From Actinomycetota bacterium (lineage in GTDB: Bacteria > Actinomycetota > CADDZG01 > WHSQ01): a stretch of 45,500 nt of DNA. Of this stretch, positions 32,929-41,382 are shown one piece after another. Every line of letters begins with the position of its first letter. The stretch's first letter is position 1. The translations under genes were made by a program, and so were the position numbers. The stretch covers positions 95,047 through 140,546 of the forward strand of contig JAUJPD010000003.1 of assembly GCA_030447315.1 (NCBI GenBank), in the 5' to 3' direction. The notes beneath the pieces are model-generated. The model saw only the letters and a list, made by a program, of their open reading frames with translations, made no database searches and was not told the origin of the DNA.

Positions 32929-33486
32929 GTGGCCAAACTGATCTATTCGATGAACCCGTCGCTGGACGGCTTCATCTCGGGACCCGACGGGAACTTCGAT
33001 TGGTCGGCGCCGGACGAGGAGCTACATCGCTTCCACAACGAGCGGGCGCGCGCCTTCGGGGGGCATCTTCTCGGGCGGCGACTCTACGAGACGATGGTCT
33101 ATTGGGAGACCGCGCACGAGGATCCCGCGGTGACCGATTACATGCGTGAGTTCGCGGACATCTGGCAGGCCCTTCCCAAGGTTGTGTTCTCGAAGACGCT
33201 CACAAAGGTCGCGGGCAACAGTCGTCTGGCGCGCGGCGACATCGCTAAGGAGGCCGCGGCGCTGATGGACCGCACGGGAAAAGACATAGGGATCGGCGGA
33301 GCCGAGCTTGCGGGGGCAGCGACGAAGTTGGGCCTCGTGGACGAGTTTCGCCTGTTCGTCAATCCGGTCCTTGCAGGTGGAGGAAGTCCGTTCTTCCCCG
33401 ACCTCGACCGAACCATCCCCCTCACGCTGGTCGAGACGCGAACGTTCGGCGGTCGCGTTGTCTACCTGCGCTACGAACGAGCGTGA
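32929..33486 (+). CDS. Dihydrofolate reductase-family protein (RibD C-terminal-like)
   Basis: This 185-residue NADPH-binding DHFR-fold protein has the actinobacterial YyaP/RibD-C pattern: LIYSMNPSLDGFISGPDGNF, the motif LLGRRLYETMVYWE, DIGIGGAELAGAATKLGLVD (dinucleotide loop) and LFVNPVLAGGGSPFF. The substrate is unknown; such proteins are often stress-related reductases. GTG 32929 is preceded by a purine-rich GAAGGAGAGGAGAG. It lies between the DUF72 tail copies A and B. Confidence 0.88.
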   Translation: MAKLIYSMNPSLDGFISGPDGNFDWSAPDEELHRFHNERARAFGGHLLGRRLYETMVYWETAHEDPAVTDYMREFADIWQALPKVVFSKTLTKVAGNSRLARGDIAKEAAALMDRTGKDIGIGGAELAGAATKLGLVDEFRLFVNPVLAGGGSPFFPDLDRTIPLTLVETRTFGGRVVYLRYERA

Positions 33487-33504
33487 GTCACTGTCCTCCT
33501 AATC

Positions 33505-33600
33505 GACGGCAGCTTTTCTCGTTGGGCCCGCAGTAACTCTGCAAGTTCCGTCGCATTGTGTTGCGCATAGTCCCTGTGGCGGTTGTCTAGTTCTGGATAA
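33505..33600 (-). repeat. Detached 3' end of a DUF72 gene, copy B
   Basis: The minus strand reads DNRHRDYAQHNATELAELLR then AQREKLPS, a second stand-alone copy of the DUF72 C-terminus. Its block 33565-33586 matches the 22-base block of copy A at 18 positions. Copies A and B also share about ten bases just upstream (ACTAGACAAC) that the intact gene lacks. It lies downstream of the second RTX-like gene. Confidence 0.65.
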
Positions 33601-33644
33601 GTGCTGTGTTAGACGCCGGTCCGGCAGGTCAGCGGTGAGCGGCG

Positions 33645-35279
33645 TCACGCATCCTCGCAGCTCCTGACTGTCTCGCCCTCGACACATGCATCCCGGCCCA
33701 CACCGCCGACAAGCTCGTCAACCCCCGAACCGCCATTGAGATCGTCGTCGCCTTGCTTTCCGAAGAGCGCATCATCGCCGGCCTCACCAAGGATCTCATC
33801 GCCGCCGTCATCGGAGCTGGAGCAGTCCGAGCGGCCGACGAGTTTCAGTCCCCCGAAGATCGTGTCGTTGCCCATGCCCCCGCGAAGCCGATCAGAATCA
33901 TCGACGAACTGCAGGAAAACATCCGTGTTCACACAGCTATGTCCTCTAAAGACTCCGCCTCCGCGGATCAGGTCGTTGCCGCCGCGTCCGTCGATCGTGT
34001 CAGAGCCATTTCCGCCTTCGAGGTAGTTATCTCCTTCGTCGCCGATCAAGGTGTCGTCGAAATACGATGTCCCTTTCAGGGATTCGATACTCGACAGCGA
34101 ATCTGTGTAGGTCTCGGCATGTTCGGCTCGACCTCGGGAGAGGTCTCCCACCACGCCGTCGTCGTAGGCAGCGAGGTCAACTCCGGGTCCTCCCTCTACG
34201 AGGTTGTTCCCGTACCCAACGTGAAGTTCATCATCACCTGCGCGTCCGTCGATCCTGTCGTCACCGCCACGAGCATCGATGCGATTGGCACCGTCCGTTC
34301 CTCTGATGGCGTCGTTGTACCGGGTAGTCGTCAGATCCTCGATGTCCCGGACTACCTCGGTCTCGGAACCAATTGAGATTCCCTGCTGAAGATCGACTTC
34401 AACGCCAACTCCTGAGGACACGAGAGCGGTGTGATCGCGGCCCAGACCGCCAAAGATCCCGTCCATCCCTCCTTCCCCATAAAGACGATCGTCGCCACCT
34501 CCTCCGCGAATCGAATCGGCACCTATGCCGCCGTCGAGGTAATCCTGACCTCCGCGCCCCGCGATCTCGTCATCACCCTGAGCCGAGAACACGCTGTTGC
34601 GCTCTTTGGTTCCTACGATTGAATCGTCAAAGCGGGATCCATCTACGTCTTCGATGTCGATGATCGCGTCGATTCCTACTCCCGCAGCGCGTCGCCGTCG
34701 TAGGTCAACGATTACGCCCTGAGTCGCTCCCTTGAACGTCACGCGGTCAGATCCGCGGCGGCCATCCATGTGGTCGTCACCACGACCGCCACTCATGTAG
34801 TCACCCCCGCGACCCCCGAGCAAGGTGTCACTTCCGCCGCCTCCGACGAGGCGTGCCGACTGCATGGCAGAGAGAGTGTCGTTCCCTTTCCCGCCATAGG
34901 CGAGATCCGGTCCCCCAAAACAAGGAATACAGATAAGCGTCTCGCCGACATTGATCGCGTCGCGTCCCGGCCCACCTCGAACACGGTCGGAATCTCGGCC
35001 CGCACGGACCGTGTCCGCGCCGGTGCCGCTGCAAATGATGTCGAAGCCAGAACCTGTGTTAATCGTGTCGTTGCCGCCGAGGCTCATGACCACGTCATTG
35101 CCCTTTGTCCCGCTGATCAGATCGTTGCCTCCAGTGCCCACGATCGTCGGACGTTCCCCCAAGCAGTTGCGGGCTCGTCCGACCGCTGCCTCCTCCAGGA
35201 GTGGCGCGGAGAGAACCAAGGTCAGGCCGATGACGCCAATACGCCTCGTCGAACTTAGGTTCACAGCGATTAGCCCCAC
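33645..35279 (-). CDS. Secreted RTX-like (hemolysin-type calcium-binding repeat) protein, paralogue 2
   Basis: This is a 544-residue protein. The N-terminal hydrophobic export signal (IGVIGLTLVLSAPLL) precedes CLGERPTIVGTGGNDLISGT, which matches the start of the 8.3 kb paralogue, and then many GGxGxDxLx repeats such as GGRGGDYMSGGRGDDHMDG. The end DACVEGETVRSCEDA matches the Cys pair of the paralogue. It probably binds calcium outside the cell. GTG 35279 or GTG 35264 may be the start; neither has a strong ribosome site. The base composition looks less GC-rich than most of the window. It lies between DUF72 tail copies B and C. Confidence 0.87.
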   Translation of the reverse strand: MGLIAVNLSSTRRIGVIGLTLVLSAPLLEEAAVGRARNCLGERPTIVGTGGNDLISGTKGNDVVMSLGGNDTINTGSGFDIICSGTGADTVRAGRDSDRVRGGPGRDAINVGETLICIPCFGGPDLAYGGKGNDTLSAMQSARLVGGGGSDTLLGGRGGDYMSGGRGDDHMDGRRGSDRVTFKGATQGVIVDLRRRRAAGVGIDAIIDIEDVDGSRFDDSIVGTKERNSVFSAQGDDEIAGRGGQDYLDGGIGADSIRGGGGDDRLYGEGGMDGIFGGLGRDHTALVSSGVGVEVDLQQGISIGSETEVVRDIEDLTTTRYNDAIRGTDGANRIDARGGDDRIDGRAGDDELHVGYGNNLVEGGPGVDLAAYDDGVVGDLSRGRAEHAETYTDSLSSIESLKGTSYFDDTLIGDEGDNYLEGGNGSDTIDGRGGNDLIRGGGVFRGHSCVNTDVFLQFVDDSDRLRGGMGNDTIFGGLKLVGRSDCSSSDDGGDEILGEAGDDALFGKQGDDDLNGGSGVDELVGGVGRDACVEGETVRSCEDA

Positions 35280-35423
35280 CGTTCAGATCAACCCCCTACT
35301 GCTTGGTGGTAGACAGGTACAAACGGTACACCCGGCCTGGATTCACCCGCCAGGTCCCTTGAATGGACGGCTGCGACGACAGGGTGATACGGCTCGGGAA
35401 CAAGCCAACCGACTGCAGGCAGA

Positions 35424-36986
35424 CTACGTCTCGAACATGCTCAAATCGGGGCTCGACACTGGCACCAGTTTGTAGACCGGTCGTCTCACGTTCCTGACCC
35501 CATAGGGCTTGAAGCCAACAGGTCCCACGACTTGGGCGTGGACCACCGAATAGAGAGTCCGGAAATACTGCGCATTCCCGATCTGCTCATCCAGGTTCGA
35601 GCAGTCACTAACGACATCATCCACGACACATGTTGGGATGGCGGGATCTGCACTCTTGACCCACCGGATGGATGGTCCGCCGTCCACTACCTCGCCGAGG
35701 AAGCTGCCTTCGAAGTCTGTCCACAACACCCCGTCAGCGAGCTCTAGGAACTCAATCTCCCCTCGGATGCATCCTGGAACTGGATCCTCGTAGTAGAGCG
35801 GCTCAGATACCCAGTCACAGAACTCCAGCGTCCCCTGATCGGCAGCGAAAAAGAGACCACCCTCGATCCAGACGGCCTCGCCTCGATTAGCGACGGCCTC
35901 AGCGATCGAAACTGCAACGTCACTGGGCTGAAACCCTGGAAGGTCCACGCGCGGTCCCCCGAACGGAGTTGGGTAGCTCTCATACGACAGGCCCGACCTC
36001 CTCTGGAGTGGCTCGTCGAAGTACGGGGAGATATCGATGGTCTCGTTCTCGGCACGAGGGATCGTTTCGAGCCCGGTGCTGACCGTGCAAACCTCCACGA
36101 TGTGGTCGCTGCACTCGATGCCCGGAGAGTCCATGCAGTCGTGAACCCGGGAGATGAATAGTGGCCGAGCAGAAGTCGGCTCATAGGGAACCTCCTCCGC
36201 GGCTTTCTGCGAACAGCTCCGAGCGAGCTCCTGAGCCCGAGCCAGGTTGGACTCAAGGTCGCCAGCCTCTCGTGCCTCACGAATCCGATCAAGGAGGTTT
36301 GGGCTAAGTGGCACGCTCAGGGCGGCCATGGCCACGCACACCAGTACGACGATCTCGAGAACAGATGCTCGTATCCATCCGACGAGACGATCTGCGACGC
36401 CCACAATCAACACCAAAGCTGCGATAACGGGTACGGCGGTTAGAGGAGACGATCTCGGTCCGGATCCGCCCCAGCCGCCTGGGAAGAAATGTGCTTCCAG
36501 CAGGAGCTCTAGAACGAACAGAACGGCGATAGCTGCGGCAACCGCCTCCCTGACCGAGACCTGGCCAAAGGGGGTGAGGCGATGCGTCTTCCCGACGACT
36601 CCCGAGCGGATGTCGTCAGCAAACTCGGCAGCGGTTAGTAAGGCCGTTAACACCAGGCATCCGGCACCAACCACAACTGGCATCCCTAGTAGGAATTGAG
36701 CCAAGGCAAGAACGAACAGTGCAGCTGCGGCCCTGAGCCAGGTCCGTGCTGCCAATGCCGCTAGGCCAACCAGAGCTGCGGCCCAGTGGACAAAGAAGAA
36801 CCCAGTACTACCCGCGTAGACGGCGATGAAGCTCCAGGGGAGCGCGAGCGCGAATACCAAGCCGCAGACGATCTTGATAACGCCCACTGCTGTCCCTTCT
36901 GCACGCGTTCCACCGGCCGGGCGTGCACTCGAAGCGCCGAAGAGAAACGCTGTCACGAGCGCGGCAACCGCAAGCGCCAACAGCAT
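35424..36986 (-). CDS. Polytopic membrane protein with a cysteine-rich C-terminal domain, unknown family
   Basis: This 520-residue protein has about seven hydrophobic helices in residues 1-230, then a soluble domain of about 290 residues with eight cysteines (in RSCSQ, HDCMD, IECSD, EVCTV, EFCDW, PGCIRG, PTCVV and SDCSN). The even number suggests disulfides and an outside location. No catalytic motif is recognised. ATG 36986 lies 3 bases after the tetR stop, so the two genes are co-transcribed, and the TetR protein probably controls this membrane protein. The 144 bases between this gene and the RTX-like gene start hold nothing further that I can name. Confidence 0.7.
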   Translation of the reverse strand: MLLALAVAALVTAFLFGASSARPAGGTRAEGTAVGVIKIVCGLVFALALPWSFIAVYAGSTGFFFVHWAAALVGLAALAARTWLRAAAALFVLALAQFLLGMPVVVGAGCLVLTALLTAAEFADDIRSGVVGKTHRLTPFGQVSVREAVAAAIAVLFVLELLLEAHFFPGGWGGSGPRSSPLTAVPVIAALVLIVGVADRLVGWIRASVLEIVVLVCVAMAALSVPLSPNLLDRIREAREAGDLESNLARAQELARSCSQKAAEEVPYEPTSARPLFISRVHDCMDSPGIECSDHIVEVCTVSTGLETIPRAENETIDISPYFDEPLQRRSGLSYESYPTPFGGPRVDLPGFQPSDVAVSIAEAVANRGEAVWIEGGLFFAADQGTLEFCDWVSEPLYYEDPVPGCIRGEIEFLELADGVLWTDFEGSFLGEVVDGGPSIRWVKSADPAIPTCVVDDVVSDCSNLDEQIGNAQYFRTLYSVVHAQVVGPVGFKPYGVRNVRRPVYKLVPVSSPDLSMFET

Positions 36987-36989
36987 CTG

Positions 36990-37610
36990 TCAGTCACCCC
37001 CCGACATGGCCATGAGCAGCGGCGTGAGGCGTTCCGCCATGTCGAAGACGCGAGTCGCGTGCACCCCCTGCGGGTCGAGACGCGTGAGGAGGTTGACCCC
37101 CATGTAAAGGGCGACCGCCGCTGAAGCAAGTTCCTCTGACGCGACCACCTCTGCGAAAGGGGAATCCTTGAGGAACCGACTGAAGGCGCCCTCGAGGAGA
37201 TCGACCCATGGGTTCGTCCGATCGGCGAGTGCCTCAGCCAGATCAGGATGCACTAACGCGGCGGCCGCGAGCTCGGTGAAGACCGTGATGTGTCCTCCTT
37301 CCAGATCCTCTCGGTAGATCTGGAGAGCAGCAGCAGCGAAGCCAGCTGGATCGGCTGCCCCATCCAGGAGTTGTGCGTAGCGGTCGCGGCGGCGCGCACT
37401 GTTCCAGTCCAACGCTGCCAGAAGGAGTCCATTAAGGCTTCCGAAGTAATAAAAGACCAGTGACGAGTTGAACCCTCCGCGCCGGGCGATCTCGCGGGTC
37501 GTCGTCCCCCCGTACCCCCGCTCCTTGAGACACTCCAGCGTCGTCTGGAGGATCTGGGTCTTTACGTCGCTCGCTCCCGGGCGTGGCCCCCTCTTGCCCT
37601 GCTCACCCAC
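36990..37610 (-). CDS. TetR-family transcriptional regulator
   Basis: This is a 206-residue protein. The N-terminal helix-turn-helix is classical: TLECLKERGYGGTTTREIAR, then RGGFNSSLVFYYFGS. The C-terminal part is a helical ligand and dimer domain. GTG 37610 is chosen because AGGAGG lies 4 bases upstream, although the frame opens at 37670. Its promoter is covered by a 39-bp palindrome, implying autorepression. It is followed within 3 bases by the polytopic membrane-protein gene, its probable target and operon partner. Confidence 0.92.
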   Translation of the reverse strand: MGEQGKRGPRPGASDVKTQILQTTLECLKERGYGGTTTREIARRGGFNSSLVFYYFGSLNGLLLAALDWNSARRRDRYAQLLDGAADPAGFAAAALQIYREDLEGGHITVFTELAAAALVHPDLAEALADRTNPWVDLLEGAFSRFLKDSPFAEVVASEELASAAVALYMGVNLLTRLDPQGVHATRVFDMAERLTPLLMAMSGGD

Positions 37611-37617
37611 GTTTCCT

Positions 37618-37656
37618 CCTATTTCACCGTCTGATTTAATCATACGATGAAATAGG
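37618..37656 (-). promoter_or_regulatory. 39-bp palindromic operator, probably the TetR binding site
   Basis: Two 19-base arms around a single central base (37637) match at 17 of 19 positions; the outer CCTATTTCA/TGAAATAGG and inner TGATT/AATCA parts are perfect. It covers the -10 box and part of the spacer of the tetR promoter and touches the AGGAGG ribosome site, so binding would block both. Confidence 0.8.
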
Positions 37657-37666
37657 CAAAGGTCAA
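37639..37666 (-). promoter_or_regulatory. Promoter of the tetR-membrane protein operon
   Basis: Minus strand: -35 TTGACC (37661-37666), 16-base spacer, -10 TATGAT (37639-37644). It lies inside the palindrome on one side and overlaps the extended 3' end of the DUF72 gene. Confidence 0.7.
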
Positions 37667-38683
37667 GCACCAGCAGCCCCGCTGATCGGGGTGCGTGGAG
37701 ATTGCCGTCGATAGAGGTGGAGCAATGGGGCCTGTATCGGTGAGCGAACTCAGCGGGTTGAGGGGCGAACCGAGGTTCCGGACTGGCCGCCCTAGTTCGG
37801 CTCTTCGATCAGCCTTACTCCTTAAGAGGTCCGCAAGCTCCTTTGCGTTTTTCTGGGCGTAATCTCTGTGGCAGTTGTTCATCAGGACGTGCGTCTCTGT
37901 GGCCTCATCCGCTAGCTTCCGGACCCGCGGCGCCCACTCTTTCAGCTCCTTGGGAGAATAGAGATAGGCAAAACGTCGCTGCACCGACCCGCTCTCCCAT
38001 TCGTCGTGATTGTGTCCGTGGAAGCGGACCACTGCGAGATCCGAGGTCGCCGCGACCACGGGCGGCACCGAGCTCTTGAACCCCTGAGGCATGTCGACAC
38101 AGACGTAGGAAAGATCGTGGCCCTCCAGGAAGTGCAGCGTTTCTTCTCGGTTGTCTTCGCTCATCCAGGTTGGCTGGCGGAACTCGACGCAGATCTTCAT
38201 CGGGGCCGCCCGCTTCGCACACGCCAGGATGTACTGCTTGTTGCGCTTGCTGATCGGGAACCAGTGCGGGAACTGGAACAACAAAGCCCCTAGTTTCCCG
38301 GCGGCATGCAACGGCTCCACCGCCGACAGGAACCGCTCCCAGACCTGGTCGATGGTGCGCTCGTCTAGGTCTGACAGATAGACGTTCTTCTTGTCGGTCT
38401 GGGGACGCAGATCTTCGTAAAGGGCTTGAACCTTGGTGGGATGTTGCGTCAGGAGAGAGAAAGCCTTGATGTTGAAGGTGAAGTCCTTCGGGGTGCGCTC
38501 CACCCAGAGCTCGGAGTTCTTCTCGCTCGGAGGGAAGTAGTAAGTGGAGTCAACCTCGACCAACGGGAACTGTTCCGCGTAGAAACGGAGACGTTCCTCC
38601 GCGCTGTCGGCCCCCTTGGGGTACCACCCCGACTGCAGCAGGCTCTTGTCGGTCCACGAGGCGGTGCCCACCAGGATGTTCAC
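37640..38683 (-). CDS. DUF72 family protein (second of a pair), with an unusual C-terminal extension
   Basis: This is a 347-residue TIM-barrel-like protein. The family start NILVGTASWTDKSLL, DSTYYFPPSE, FTFNIKAFSLLTQHPTKVQA, CVEFRQPTWM and RFHGHNHDEWE are all present. The usual end NNCHRDYAQKNAKELADLL is reached near residue 282, but the frame then runs about 60 more residues of low similarity (GRPVRNLGSPLNPLSSL and on) into the tetR promoter. Start GTG 38683 overlaps the TGA of the preceding DUF72 gene (GTGA). The family function is unknown. The extension suggests that the original 3' end was displaced. Confidence 0.87.
   Translation of the reverse strand: MNILVGTASWTDKSLLQSGWYPKGADSAEERLRFYAEQFPLVEVDSTYYFPPSEKNSELWVERTPKDFTFNIKAFSLLTQHPTKVQALYEDLRPQTDKKNVYLSDLDERTIDQVWERFLSAVEPLHAAGKLGALLFQFPHWFPISKRNKQYILACAKRAAPMKICVEFRQPTWMSEDNREETLHFLEGHDLSYVCVDMPQGFKSSVPPVVAATSDLAVVRFHGHNHDEWESGSVQRRFAYLYSPKELKEWAPRVRKLADEATETHVLMNNCHRDYAQKNAKELADLLRSKADRRAELGRPVRNLGSPLNPLSSLTDTGPIAPPLSTAISTHPDQRGCWCLTFAYFIV
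37857..37878 (-). repeat. 22-base block shared with detached DUF72 tail A (copy C, inside the intact gene)
   Basis: This block encodes the NNCHRDYA part of the intact DUF72 gene. It is identical to 32598-32619 and matches 33565-33586 at 18 of 22 positions; all three are in the same orientation. Confidence 0.75.
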
Positions 38684-39477
38684 CACGCACGGCCGGATGC
38701 TTGCTCCAGGTGTACCTCGGATCTCTTCGGCACCCGGGTGGGAGATAGACCTGCCTCTCTGCAGAGCTCGGAGAACACGATGGCATCCCGGAGAGCACAT
38801 GCGCGGGGGTCGTTGTTGAAATAGACGTAGATGTCCGCGTCCGGCCCCCATTCGCTCGCCAGTCGCTCGGCCCACGGCACCATCGACTTCTTCGTGTAAC
38901 AGGGGTGGGGGCGCCCGTCGCCCTCGTGGAACCGCAGGAAGGTCCAATCGGCCGTCTTCCATAGAGCTGTGAAGGGACGGGCATACCGATCCGCCAAACA
39001 CAGCGCGACGTTCCGTTTCGCCAACGCGTCCCGCACCTCGTCCACCCACCAGGTCTCATGTCGGAACTCCACCGCGACCCGCACCCCGGCCGGGAACTCG
39101 TCCAGCGTCTCCTCCAGAGCGGCGAGATCGATCTTGAGCGTCGGCGGCAACTGCACCAGCACAGGGCCGAGCTTGTGGCCGAGGTGTCCGGCATGCTTCA
39201 TGAAGCGCGCAACCGGCTCTTGAGGCTCTTTGAGCTTCTTGATGTGAGTCAGATAGCGGCTCATCTTGGCCGCGATGACGAAGTCGTCCGGCGTGCGAGC
39301 ACGCCACTTGGCGAAGGTCTCTTCTTTGGGCAGGTGATAGAAGCTGTTGTTCAACTCGACCGTTTGGAAGCGCTCCATGAAGAACTCGAGCCAGCGGGTC
39401 TGCGCGACACCTTTGGGATAGAAGGTGTCGCGCCAGTGACGGTACTGCCAGCCCGAGGTGCCTAGATAGACCGGCAG
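38680..39477 (-). CDS. DUF72 family protein (first of a pair), probable CTG start
   Basis: This 265-residue protein has the family opening PVYLGTSGWQYRHWRDTFYP, then FQTVELNNSFYHLPKEETFA, KMSRYLTHIKKLKEP, VAVEFRHETWW and YFNNDPRACALRDA. The only in-frame start that keeps the first strand is CTG 39475-39477, directly after the TAG of the upstream gene, with AAGGGGG 5 bases in front. An internal ATG (39378) would delete the first strand. It shares the family but little sequence with the following DUF72 protein. The function is unknown. Confidence 0.85.
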   Translation of the reverse strand: MPVYLGTSGWQYRHWRDTFYPKGVAQTRWLEFFMERFQTVELNNSFYHLPKEETFAKWRARTPDDFVIAAKMSRYLTHIKKLKEPQEPVARFMKHAGHLGHKLGPVLVQLPPTLKIDLAALEETLDEFPAGVRVAVEFRHETWWVDEVRDALAKRNVALCLADRYARPFTALWKTADWTFLRFHEGDGRPHPCYTKKSMVPWAERLASEWGPDADIYVYFNNDPRACALRDAIVFSELCREAGLSPTRVPKRSEVHLEQASGRAW

Positions 39478-39813
39478 CTAGGCCCCCTTGCGCTTTAGGG
39501 CCTTCTCCAGCTGAGCTTTGTTCATGCTGGAGCGACCCTCGATCCCTCGTCTCTTCGCCTCGCTGTAAAGCTGCGCCTTGGTGCGGCCTTTGGGTCGGTT
39601 GGTGCCGGAGCGCAGACCGCCGCGCTTGGACGAGGACATGTCGTCGATCGAGGACTTGCTTGCGGTCTTCGACTGGCCCTTCCGGGCCCGTTCCTTGTTC
39701 ACGGTGGCAGCCGCGATCCGCTTCGCGGTCTTCGTCGACTTGCCTTGGTCTTTGGCAGAGTCCTTGATGTGCTCGTACTTGCGCTCCTGCTTGCCGGTCC
39801 ACTCCTTCGGCAT
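39478..39813 (-). CDS. Small basic protein with a C-terminal SAP/Rho-N-like motif
   Basis: This is a 111-residue lysine-rich protein. The start MPKEWTGKQERKYEHIKDSA is a recurrent N-terminus of proteins labelled plasmid-stabilisation-like, with no proven function. The end KAQLYSEAKRRGIEGRSSMN with KAQLEKALK is a SAP/Rho N-terminal-like helix pair that can bind nucleic acid. ATG 39813 is chosen because GGAGG lies 8 bases in front; the ATG at 39819 would abut it. It is translationally coupled to the DUF72 pair (TAG-CTG). Confidence 0.75.
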   Translation of the reverse strand: MPKEWTGKQERKYEHIKDSAKDQGKSTKTAKRIAAATVNKERARKGQSKTASKSSIDDMSSSKRGGLRSGTNRPKGRTKAQLYSEAKRRGIEGRSSMNKAQLEKALKRKGA

Positions 39814-39901
39814 GGCCATCTCCTCCGGTTAGACGGTCTCATCTCCTTACCCAGCTTTGCCATCACGTCCCGTATCTCGATGAGCCTGGCACCATGAGCC
39901 G

Positions 39902-40396
39902 ATGAGATCTGAGCGCATCGAGCCGGGCCGCGGCCAGGAGTCGGTGTGGGACTATCCCCGGCCCCCACGCATAGAGCGCTCCCAGCGTCGGGTGAAGGTG
40001 GTCTTCAACGCCGTGGTGATAGCGGAGTCGGATTCCGCGGTGCGCGTCTGCGAAACGGCAAGTCCGCCGGTCTACTACGTGCCTCGCCGGGACGTATGCA
40101 TGGAGCTGTTGACCTCGGTCGACCACTCTTCGTTCTGTGAATGGAAGGGCCGCGCCTCCTACTTCGACCTCACGGTGAATGGCCACACGGCCCCCCGAGC
40201 GGCGTGGACATACGAGCGACCCGCGGCCTCCTATACCGAGCTCACCGGTCACATCGCGTTCTATCCGGGTCGCGTTGATGCCGCGTTCTTGGACGATGAG
40301 CCGGTTCGGCCCCAAGCCGGTGACTTCTACGGCGGTTGGATCACCGATGACGTGGTGGGTCCGTTCAAAGGTGAGGGGGGCACGCTCGGCTGGTAG
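39902..40396 (+). CDS. DUF427 family protein
   Basis: This 164-residue protein contains the DUF427 beta-barrel core: VVFNAVVIAESDSAVRVCET, PPVYYVPRRDVCMELL, CEWKGRASYFDL, ELTGHIAFYPGRVDA, and a final WITDDVVGPFKG. The family is cytoplasmic and of unknown function. It is convergent with thiG, with only 6 bases between the stops. Confidence 0.88.
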   Translation: MRSERIEPGRGQESVWDYPRPPRIERSQRRVKVVFNAVVIAESDSAVRVCETASPPVYYVPRRDVCMELLTSVDHSSFCEWKGRASYFDLTVNGHTAPRAAWTYERPAASYTELTGHIAFYPGRVDAAFLDDEPVRPQAGDFYGGWITDDVVGPFKGEGGTLGW

Positions 40397-40402
40397 CGGC
40401 GA

Positions 40403-41378
<976 letters not shown>

Positions 41379-41382
<4 letters not shown>

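Noticed and set aside
32598-33586. GTTGTCTAG at the DUF72 tail junctions as integron attC core sites
   Set aside because: It does not fit the GTTRRRY core, no paired R'/R'' fold is seen, and no integron integrase is in the window.
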